Source: Deltaproteobacteria bacterium
GTDB taxonomy: Bacteria; Desulfobacterota; Desulfuromonadia; Desulfuromonadales; Geopsychrobacteraceae
NCBI GenBank assembly: GCA_009993495.1
Contig: JAACTI010000157.1
Coordinates: forward strand, 1-9,745
DNA length: 9,745 bases
Reading direction: 5' to 3'
Part shown: positions 1 through 5,599 of the stretch, piece by piece
How positions within the stretch are numbered: the first letter of the stretch is position 1
Layout of the letters: each line of letters begins with the position of its first letter
The notes under the pieces: generated by a model
Seen by the model: the letters and a program-made list of their open reading frames with translations, nothing else
Database searches by the model: none
What the model was told of the DNA's origin: nothing
Translations under genes and position numbers: made by a program

Positions 1-1
1 A

Positions 2-910
2 ATCCCTTTTGCGGATGCGGGAATTTTTCAAATCAACGAAAAACAGGCGCTGGTGCAATCCGTCGACTTTTTCACCCCGGTGGTTGATGATCCCTACAGT
101 TTCGGCCAGATTGCGGCGGCTAATGCGCTTTCCGATCTTTACGCGGTCGGTGCTACCCCGCTGACGGCTCTCAATCTGGTGGCTTTTCCCCTGTGCCTGG
201 GCGAAGAGGTGCTGGTGCAGATCCTCAAAGGGGGGGGCGAACGGGTGCAAGTGGCAGGCGCGGTGCTGGCGGGGGGACATTCGATTGAAGACGACGAGCC
301 GAAGTACGGTCTGGCGGTGACCGGTATGGTCGAGATCGCGTCCATGATGACGGCCGCCGCTTGCCAAATCGGTGACCGCCTGTTGTTGACCAAGCCCCTG
401 GGCTGCGGCATTCTGGCGGCGGCGCTGAAGGGCGAGGTGATCAGTGAAAAAGATATGCCTGAGGCGATGACCGGCATGAAAAGCTTAAATGCCCTGGCCG
501 CAAAGCTGAGCCTGGCTTGCGGGGTGCGTGCCGCCACCGACATTACTGGCTTTGGTTTTTTGGGGCATTGCCTGGAAATGGCTCTTGCCAGTCAGGTGCG
601 GTTTGAAATTTTTCCTGAACGTCTTCCCGCTTACCCGCAGACCGAGGCCATGGCCAGAATCGGCCTGCTGCCCGCCGGTCTGCATCGCAACCGGGACTAC
701 TATTTGCCCAAAGTCGAGGGTGGCGCAGGGTTGGAAAGCTTTGTTCTCGATCTGCTCTGCGATCCCCAAACCTCGGGTGGCTTGCTGCTGGCCGTCAGCG
801 AAGAAATTCTGCCGCAACTCACGGCACAGTTTAGTGCTCAGCGCCAGTGGTTCTGCGAGCTTGGACGGGTGGTTCCGGGGGCGCCAGGAGTGGCGCTACG
901 TGAGATGTGA
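2..910 (+). CDS. selD: Selenide, water dikinase (selenophosphate synthetase), 5' end missing
   Basis: SelD makes selenophosphate from selenide and ATP in the cytoplasm, the selenium donor for selenocysteine and for 2-selenouridine at tRNA position 34. The reading frame is open from base 2, so the gene starts outside the window; the GTG at 53 is an internal valine. 302 residues are visible. They match the family from about E. coli residue 50 onward: the VDFFTPVVDDPY segment (Mg/ATP aspartates), AAANALSD, LAGGHSI, LTKPLG, the TDITGFG aspartate and CDPQTSGGLLLAV near the C-terminus. The glycine-rich N-terminus with the catalytic Cys or Sec and Lys is not visible, so it cannot be said whether this SelD is itself a selenoprotein. 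The stop lies within a tandem GTGAGAT repeat (900-913). A G8 run sits at 230-237 without breaking the frame. Identification is secure. Confidence 0.97.
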   Translation: MPFADAGIFQINEKQALVQSVDFFTPVVDDPYSFGQIAAANALSDLYAVGATPLTALNLVAFPLCLGEEVLVQILKGGGERVQVAGAVLAGGHSIEDDEPKYGLAVTGMVEIASMMTAAACQIGDRLLLTKPLGCGILAAALKGEVISEKDMPEAMTGMKSLNALAAKLSLACGVRAATDITGFGFLGHCLEMALASQVRFEIFPERLPAYPQTEAMARIGLLPAGLHRNRDYYLPKVEGGAGLESFVLDLLCDPQTSGGLLLAVSEEILPQLTAQFSAQRQWFCELGRVVPGAPGVALREM

Positions 911-931
911 GATGAGTGAAAGAAGGTACGA

Positions 932-1099
932 ATGTTCGGTTTTGGCGTAGGGGAAATTGTGATAGTTGGGGCGGTGGTGGTTTTTGCCCTGGTCAGCGGG
1001 CGGAATATTCCCAGCGCTGCCCGTCAGGCCGGACGCCTCACCGGCCTGTGGATGAAAATCCGAGGTAAGCTCAACTTTTTGGGTTTTTTGCGCCGATAA
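932..1099 (+). CDS. Small TatA/TatB-family twin-arginine translocase subunit
   Basis: A 55-residue protein starting at ATG 932, with AGAAGG at 921-926 five bases upstream. Residues 1-22 (MFGFGVGEIV followed by a Val/Ala/Leu-rich run) form one membrane helix with a Glu at position 8. That matches the start of TatB and many TatA proteins. SGRNIP then forms a hinge, and residues 29-47 form a basic amphipathic helix (AARQAGRLTGLWMKIRGK). These are the hallmarks of Tat pore or receptor subunits, which export folded cofactor-containing proteins across the inner membrane. The usual Phe-Gly or Leu-Gly-Pro hinge is Val-Ser-Gly, and the long polar tail is missing, so the protein is shorter than the typical 60-90 (TatA) or 140+ (TatB) residues. 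It lies 21 bases after selD on the same strand and may be cotranscribed. TatA versus TatB cannot be decided from sequence alone. Confidence 0.78.
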   Translation: MFGFGVGEIVIVGAVVVFALVSGRNIPSAARQAGRLTGLWMKIRGKLNFLGFLRR

Positions 1100-1179
1100 T
1101 TATTTGGCTTGTTTCCTGACGGCGCTTTTCTGCCTTTGAGAACCAAGGTTGTCCCCCATGAGTCAGGGCCGGATACGGA

Positions 1180-1500
1180 TTACTTTTTGTGACAGACATT
1201 GCACGCGGTCGGCCCACCATTTTTGATGTGGCAGTTACGGCACTGATGATGGAACGCGTTTTTGATGCGGGGAATTAAGCGGTCGACACCGTGGCAACTG
1301 CGGCAGGCGCGCTTGTCATTCTCCATCCCCATGTGGTGGCAGTCGGTGCAGTCGTTGACTGCGGCCTGGTGGCCTTCGTGGTCAAACACCACCTTCCCCT
1401 GGCTACTGGTCATGGTGACCGTGCGTGGGGGGTCAAGGGCAAAAACCGGCACGGCAAACAAACAGGTTGCCACCAGGGGCAGGAAAAATTTTACCAACAT
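1180..1500 (-). CDS. Periplasmic tetraheme cytochrome c, class III (c3/c7-like)
   Basis: A 106-residue protein with a Sec signal peptide (about residues 1-21, cleavage near VFA-LDP). It has four covalent heme-binding motifs: CTDCH 51-55, CRSCH 66-70, CRNCH 87-91 and CNVCH 100-104. Extra histidines H41, H44, H56 and H84/H85 can serve as distal axial ligands. The layout FDHEGHQ...CxxCHH is typical of the class III cytochrome c family, whose members shuttle electrons through the periplasm between inner-membrane dehydrogenases and terminal reductases or hydrogenases. Four motifs fit c3 better than the three-heme c7 (PpcA type), although the small size recalls c7. The ATG at 1500 has a strong GGAGG (1507-1511) six bases upstream. 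The gene stands alone on the minus strand, 243 bases from the flavin oxidoreductase start side, so it probably has its own promoter. Its redox partner is not visible. Confidence 0.93.
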   Translation of the reverse strand: MLVKFFLPLVATCLFAVPVFALDPPRTVTMTSSQGKVVFDHEGHQAAVNDCTDCHHMGMENDKRACRSCHGVDRLIPRIKNAFHHQCRNCHIKNGGPTACNVCHKK

Positions 1501-1689
1501 TTTAAACCTCCGTTTTGATCCGCAGGGTAGCAGAAAAAAATGATTGAAAAAACAAAAAATCCCTAAAAAAAGTAAGGAGGGAAAATTGAAATTTTATCTC
1601 TGAAAATAAGGGCTCTATAAGATAGTCGGGGCAGAAATTCAGGGTTAAAAGTCTTCAGAATACGGTTCTTTTATGCCGATAGCCTCAGA
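1501..1689. other. AT-rich leader region of the cytochrome gene
   Basis: This is the remainder of the intergenic region between the oxidoreductase and the cytochrome, presumed to hold the cytochrome promoter on the minus strand. Several A/T homopolymer runs lie at about 1530-1575. On the minus strand a TTGTTT and an extended TGCTACCCT-like element are roughly correctly spaced near 1525-1556, but the match is poor. I see no convincing sigma-54 site, riboswitch or small ORF with a ribosome binding site. Confidence 0.3.
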
Positions 1690-1719
1690 ATGTGGTGACC
1701 CAATGCGGGTTCACCACAT
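1690..1719 (-). terminator. Strong hairpin downstream of the flavin oxidoreductase gene
   Basis: ATGTGGTGACCC (1690-1701) pairs with GGGTTCACCACAT (1707-1719) with one bulged base and a five-base loop. A second short GC palindrome (CCGCC-G-GGCGG, 1725-1735) lies between it and the oxidoreductase stop at 1744. The position just after a minus-strand stop suggests termination or 3' end protection. There is no T-run after the stem on either strand, so this is not a classical Rho-independent terminator. It could also be a protein-binding site or a REP-like unit. Confidence 0.45.
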
Positions 1720-1743
1720 CATGCCCGCCGGGCGGCAAGACGA

Positions 1744-2811
1744 TTAAGCAAGGACGCAGCGGATGCCACCTTCTTTGAGGCCGGGGCGGAAACAGCCATT
1801 GCAGGAGATGCAGGTTGCGCGGTGGCTGAAATCGGCTTGCCATTGATTTGCCAGGTCGGGTTCGCGGATCAGGGGGCGTGACATAGCAACGAAATCGGCG
1901 TCACCTCTAACAAGCAGATCTTCTGCCAGCTGCGGCGAGCGAATCCCGCCCACGGTCATGACCGGCGCCTTGACCACCTGCTTTATGGCCCGGGCATGGG
2001 CGGCGTTGTAGGCTTCCTGGGCGGGGCTGTCGATTTTCTGACGCGCTGGAGTTAAATCTCCGGCGGCGCCTGTGCCCGAGCTGACCTCGATGGCGTCAAT
2101 TCCCCAACTGTCGAGTTGCCCTGCTACCGTCAAAGCATCTGCGAGCATAAATCCGCCGTCGATGTTGTCGCTCGCGGTTAATTTGATGGTCACTGGATAA
2201 TCAGGCCCGACCGCGGCGCGTACCGCCTGGTAAACCTCGCTTAAAAAGCGCGTGCGGTTTTCGAGGGAGCCGCCATACTCATCCTGACGCTGGTTGGTCA
2301 GGGGCGAAAGAAACTGATTGATCAAATATCCGTGGGCCCCATGCAGCTGCACTCCGTCGAACCCCGCGCCTTGGGCGCGTGCGGCGGCGCTGGCAAAGGC
2401 GCTGACAATTGCGGCAATATCCTGCGGGGTCATGGCGCGCACATTGGGTTTTTCCGCCAGACTTGATGGCGCCAGGGGGGCGGCTACCGTCGCCAAGCCA
2501 CCGGCGTGCACCAGCTGACAAAAGGTTTTCCCGCCCGCTTGGTGTACTGCCGTGGTCAGCTTTTGCAGCGCTGGAATCAGCCTGTCCTGATCCATTCCCA
2601 TTTTTCCGGCCAGTTGCTTGCCGTCGGCCCGCACATAGCTGTAACCCGAAATCAGCAAACCAACGCCGCCGGTAACAAGCTGACGATAAAGATCGATCAG
2701 ACGCGCGGTTGGCTGGCCCTCGGCGTCACACATGCCTTCCCAGGTTGCGCTGCGAACGATGCGGTTTTTTAAGCTGAGTTGATTTATCGAGGCAGGGCGG
2801 AATAACTTCAT
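1744..2811 (-). CDS. NADH:flavin oxidoreductase, Old Yellow Enzyme family, with C-terminal 4Fe-4S motif
   Basis: A 355-residue FMN-dependent TIM-barrel enzyme of the Old Yellow Enzyme class, which reduces activated C=C bonds in the cytoplasm. The N-terminal signature KNRIVRSATWEG (15-26), Q99 in FCQLVHAGG, the active-site stretch LHGAHGYLINQFLSP (H157, H160, Y162), the YGGSLENRTRF loop (179-189) and the FMN phosphate region (VGGI 287-290, AMSRPLI 309-315) are all present. At the C-terminus C334, C337, C340 and C352 form a CxxCxxC...C motif, placed like the 4Fe-4S site of 2,4-dienoyl-CoA reductase. The protein then stops, so the FAD/NAD(P)H domain of the two-domain enzymes is absent. The ATG at 2811 has AGGAGGT (2819-2825) seven bases upstream. 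It is divergent from cmoA. The substrate cannot be inferred. Confidence 0.92.
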   Translation of the reverse strand: MKLFRPASINQLSLKNRIVRSATWEGMCDAEGQPTARLIDLYRQLVTGGVGLLISGYSYVRADGKQLAGKMGMDQDRLIPALQKLTTAVHQAGGKTFCQLVHAGGLATVAAPLAPSSLAEKPNVRAMTPQDIAAIVSAFASAAARAQGAGFDGVQLHGAHGYLINQFLSPLTNQRQDEYGGSLENRTRFLSEVYQAVRAAVGPDYPVTIKLTASDNIDGGFMLADALTVAGQLDSWGIDAIEVSSGTGAAGDLTPARQKIDSPAQEAYNAAHARAIKQVVKAPVMTVGGIRSPQLAEDLLVRGDADFVAMSRPLIREPDLANQWQADFSHRATCISCNGCFRPGLKEGGIRCVLA

Positions 2812-2938
2812 GGGTGAAACCTCCTGATGTGGTTTGATTTTTATCGTCCAGCGGCAATCGGTCGCGCCAGGGGCACGCAGTCTTCCTGAGTTACTGCGGC
2901 CGGTGTAGCGCTCATTGCCCAGGATGTCAAATTTTTCT

Positions 2939-2967
2939 TTGACTCTTTTTTTTCTTCAGTCCAAATT
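2939..2967 (+). promoter_or_regulatory. Candidate sigma-70-type promoter for cmoAB
   Basis: TTGACT (2939-2944) matches the -35 consensus in five of six positions. A 17-base spacer leads to CAAATT (2962-2967), a weak -10 (three of six). It lies 56 bases before the cmoA ATG in the 211-base divergent gap. A bulged inverted repeat, TTTGACT (2938-2944) with AGTCCAAA (2958-2965), overlaps both elements and could be an operator. Evidence is only consensus similarity and position. Confidence 0.33.
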
Positions 2968-3022
2968 AAGCCTCCATTGCCAGCGAAGAACAAAACAACG
3001 TCAACAGGGCGGTCTCACTCTT

Positions 3023-3754
3023 ATGAAAAAACCTGATGCCATTTATGCCACGCCCCTGGACGAAATTATCGATTTTCAGTTCGATGAACGGGTGGTGGCG
3101 GTCTTTCCCGACATGATTCAACGTTCGGTGCCCGGTTACAGTTTGATGATTTCGACCCTGGGAATTCTGGCGGCGCGTTATGCCCAGCAGGACAGCTTTT
3201 GTTATGATCTGGGCTGCTCTCTGGGGGCGGTCAGCCTGGCCATGCGTCAACGCATTGTGCAACCCGGTTGCGAAATTATCGCGGTGGATAATTCGCCGGC
3301 GATGATCGAACGTGCTCAGCAGCTGCTGGCGCGTGCCGCTGAATCAAGGGTTAAGGTCAGCATGCGCTGTGCCGATATTCTAGACGTCAAAATTGAAAAC
3401 GCCTCGGTGGTGGTGCTGAATTTAACGTTACAATTCATTCCGCCCGCCCAACGCCTGGCACTGCTGCGGCGAATCTATGCGGGTTTGCGACCGGGGGGGC
3501 TGCTGGTGTTGTCCGAAAAAATTGCCTTTGATCAGCCCGCCCGCCAGCAATTTCACCAGGATCTGCATCACGATTTCAAACGTGCCAATGGTTACACCGA
3601 TCTGGAAATCAGTCAGAAACGCTCGGCCCTTGAAAAGGTCATGATTGCGGAAACCCTGGCCTGCCATCAACAACGCCTGCACGCGGCCGGTTTTGGTTTT
3701 GCCGAAGTCTGGTTTCAGTGTTTTAATTTTGTTTCCCTGGGGGCGCTAAAGTGA
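3023..3754 (+). CDS. cmoA: Carboxy-S-adenosyl-L-methionine synthase
   Basis: CmoA converts S-adenosylmethionine and prephenate to carboxy-SAM, the donor used by CmoB for tRNA wobble uridine modification. The 243-residue product is close in length to E. coli CmoA (247). It shows FDERVVAVFPDMIQRSVPGYS (20-40), the Rossmann motif YDLGCSLGA (61-69), IIAVDNSPAMIERA (85-98), NASVVVLNLTLQF (126-138), and HHDFKRANGY plus EISQKRS. R200 here aligns with the carboxylate-binding R199 of the E. coli enzyme. The ATG at 3023 is chosen because homology begins there. In-frame codons upstream to 2915 encode a low-homology extension, and AGGGCGG at 3006-3012 is a plausible, slightly distant ribosome binding site. 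The gene overlaps cmoB by four bases, which implies translational coupling. Confidence 0.97.
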   Translation: MKKPDAIYATPLDEIIDFQFDERVVAVFPDMIQRSVPGYSLMISTLGILAARYAQQDSFCYDLGCSLGAVSLAMRQRIVQPGCEIIAVDNSPAMIERAQQLLARAAESRVKVSMRCADILDVKIENASVVVLNLTLQFIPPAQRLALLRRIYAGLRPGGLLVLSEKIAFDQPARQQFHQDLHHDFKRANGYTDLEISQKRSALEKVMIAETLACHQQRLHAAGFGFAEVWFQCFNFVSLGALK

Positions 3755-4722
3755 AGCCCACGGCGGCCCTGTTGGCCGAGCTCGACGCCCTGGGTCTGTC
3801 AGGCTGGGCGCAACAGCTGCCCAGGATTCTGGCGGAAAGATTTGCGCCCACCCGCCACGGTACTCTGGCCAGCTGGCAGACGGCTCTGCAGACCCTGCCC
3901 CTGATCGAACCCACGCATATCAATTTAACAACCCAGGTCGAAATTGGTCGGGCAACCGATTTGAACGACCAATTTCGCGAGGATTTTATCCGCCGGCTGC
4001 GCGCTTTTCACCCCTGGCGCAAGGGCCCCTACCAGCTGTTTGGCGTGCAGATTGATACGGAATGGCGTTCCGATTGGAAATGGCAGCGTGTGCTGCCCCA
4101 TATTCAGCCCCTGGCGGGGCGCCGGGTGCTGGATATCGGCTGCGGCAACGGTTATCACGGCTGGCGCATGCGGGGTGCGGGTGCGGATTTTGTCCTCGGG
4201 ATTGATCCAACCCTGGTTTCGGTGATGCAATTTCAGGTGATGCAGCGCTATCTGCGCGACCCGAAACATCATCTGCTGCCCCTGGGGGTTGAGGATCTGC
4301 CCGCCAATCCGGCGTGCTTTGACACCGTTTTCTCCATGGGGGTGCTCTATCATCGCCGTTCCCCCCTGGATCACCTGCTTGAACTCAAGGGCTGTCTGCG
4401 TGCCGGGGGCCAACTGATTCTTGAAACGCTGATTGTCGAAGGCGATCACAACACAATATTCATGCCCCAGGGTCGCTACGCCAAGATGCGCAATGTCTGG
4501 TTTCTGCCTGCGGTGGCGGCCATGCTGCTGTGGTTGCAACGCTGTGGTTTTACCGAGATCGCCTGCGTCGATACCAACCGCACGACAATTGAAGAACAAC
4601 GCCGGACGCAGTGGATGACCTTTGAGTCCCTGGCCGATTACCTCGATCCGCAAAATCCCCACCAGACCATTGAAGGTTATCCGGCCCCCCTGCGGGCGAT
4701 TTTTATTGCGACCAAGCCCTGA
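3751..4722 (+). CDS. cmoB: tRNA U34 carboxymethyltransferase
   Basis: CmoB transfers the carboxymethyl group of carboxy-SAM to 5-hydroxyuridine at tRNA position 34, giving cmo5U, which broadens decoding of four-codon boxes. The product has 323 residues, the same as E. coli CmoB. The diagnostic blocks are HPWRKGPYQLFGVQIDTEWR (87-106), the SAM motif VLDIGCGNGYHGWRM (126-140), FDTVFSMGVLYHRRSPLDHL (190-209), RYAKMRNVWFLP (242-253), and EEQRRTQWM with SLADYLDP near the C-terminus. K91, Y200 and R315, known to contact carboxy-SAM in the E. coli enzyme, are conserved at identical positions. It starts at GTG 3751 inside the cmoA stop (GTGA overlap). The enzyme supplying 5-hydroxyuridine is not in the window. 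An inverted repeat lies at 3939-3977 within the coding sequence. Confidence 0.97.
   Translation: MKPTAALLAELDALGLSGWAQQLPRILAERFAPTRHGTLASWQTALQTLPLIEPTHINLTTQVEIGRATDLNDQFREDFIRRLRAFHPWRKGPYQLFGVQIDTEWRSDWKWQRVLPHIQPLAGRRVLDIGCGNGYHGWRMRGAGADFVLGIDPTLVSVMQFQVMQRYLRDPKHHLLPLGVEDLPANPACFDTVFSMGVLYHRRSPLDHLLELKGCLRAGGQLILETLIVEGDHNTIFMPQGRYAKMRNVWFLPAVAAMLLWLQRCGFTEIACVDTNRTTIEEQRRTQWMTFESLADYLDPQNPHQTIEGYPAPLRAIFIATKP
3939..3977 (+). repeat. Perfect 12-bp inverted repeat inside cmoB
   Basis: CGAAATTGGTCG (3939-3950) and CGACCAATTTCG (3966-3977) are exact reverse complements, separated by a 15-base loop. They lie in codons 63-76 of cmoB, just before the conserved HPWRKGP block. In RNA this would be a stable stem-loop about 190 bases after the start codon. 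No function is known to me. Confidence 0.8.
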
Positions 4723-4742
4723 AGGGTTGTGCAGCAAGCCCT
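4723..4742. terminator. Weak hairpin between convergent cmoB and the MYG1-like gene
   Basis: AGGGTTG (4723-4729) pairs with CAAGCCCT (4735-4742) with one bulge, directly after the cmoB stop in the 37-base convergent gap. An alternative pairing of CCCTGAAGGG (4717-4726) competes with it. Neither is followed by a T-run, so a terminator role rests mainly on position. Confidence 0.3.
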
Positions 4743-4759
4743 CCCGCCCGTGCGAATTT

Positions 4760-5599
4760 TCAGCCTTCAGGTTCGACAATCGCGAGTCTGGCCAGCTCAA
4801 TAACTTTGTTAATGGGCAGGCGGGTGCGGGTTTTGGCGAGGAAGCCGTTGGCGTGGACGAAGCTGATGTCGGCCTGATCTGTTAAACGCAGAAAATCGAC
4901 GGCGGCGTGTTCTTTAAGGCGCAACAATTCCCAGCCTTTGCCGCGAATCGCCGGGGTGATACTCATGACAATGCGGGGATCATCGAGTTCACGCAGATAA
5001 AGCTCAATGGCCAGTTTGGGCGCGTCTTCAATGGTGCTGACAATAGCGCAGTAGGGTCCGAGTTCGACTTTGGTGGCTTCGTGTTCCAGCCGTTCGAGAC
5101 GTTCTTTCTTGCGATCAATCAGCTGGATCAGATCCTGGCCCATGGCCTTCATGAACTGGTAAAGCAGATCATTGCTGGTCAACTGCTCGTGGCGCGAAAA
5201 AAGCGCGAGAATATAGCCATCAATCGGCGAAGACGACGCGAAGAGTATGCTGGAATCAATCCCCAGATCCTGGGCGGTGCGGTAAGGGCCACGCACATCC
5301 ATCATGCTCATATGCGGATACCAGGCAAAAGAGAGGGTCGCAGCTTCATGGTAGTTCAGGTGCTGCATCACCAGGTGAAAGGCGCAGGGCAGGGCGGTAT
5401 TCTGGTGATGGTCGAAGTTATGTTGCAGCGGGTTATGCTCCATGCCGACATCCACTACGTAGGTGTCGGGATCGTCCAGTTCCGCGCGGCTGGGATCACG
5501 GCGCAGAACCAGGGCGTCTCCCAAGGTGGCCAGCAGCACGCTGACAGCCATAAAGTCATCCTTGTGGGCGCTGCCGGGGTGGGTAATAATTTTATCCAT
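4760..5599 (-). CDS. MYG1-family (UPF0160) metal-dependent hydrolase, putative RNA exonuclease
   Basis: A 279-residue protein of the MYG1/DHH-like superfamily. The N-terminus THPGSAHKDDFMAVSVLLA (6-24) carries H7, H12, D14 and D15. YVVDVG (47-52) and NFDHHQ (61-66) add D50 and the DHH triad, and SMMDVRGP (98-105) a further Asp; these are the expected metal ligands. The C-terminus FVHANGFLAKTRTR (248-261) matches the family's conserved tail. Eukaryotic MYG1 is reported as a 3'-5' RNA exonuclease; bacterial members are poorly characterised, so substrate and role are inferred. A lysine/glutamate-rich helix (about 160-178) separates the halves. I chose the ATG at 5599 over a longer frame to 5665 because homology begins there and GGAGAG (5609-5614) precedes it. 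The gene overlaps the upstream glycosyltransferase by eight bases and is the last of a three-gene unit. Confidence 0.85.
   Translation of the reverse strand: MDKIITHPGSAHKDDFMAVSVLLATLGDALVLRRDPSRAELDDPDTYVVDVGMEHNPLQHNFDHHQNTALPCAFHLVMQHLNYHEAATLSFAWYPHMSMMDVRGPYRTAQDLGIDSSILFASSSPIDGYILALFSRHEQLTSNDLLYQFMKAMGQDLIQLIDRKKERLERLEHEATKVELGPYCAIVSTIEDAPKLAIELYLRELDDPRIVMSITPAIRGKGWELLRLKEHAAVDFLRLTDQADISFVHANGFLAKTRTRLPINKVIELARLAIVEPEG

Noticed and set aside
900..918. Tandem GTGAGAT repeat at the selD stop as a programmed frameshift into the next frame
   Set aside because: The alternative frame ends after 12 codons and adds nothing conserved; probably a simple duplication.
2915..3022. N-terminal extension of CmoA from a TTG at 2915
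   Set aside because: The 36 extra residues have no family match and cover the promoter region; homology begins at the ATG at 3023.
3925..4800. 291-codon minus-strand open frame antisense to cmoB
   Set aside because: cmoB matches its family over its full length on the plus strand; the antisense product shows no known domain.
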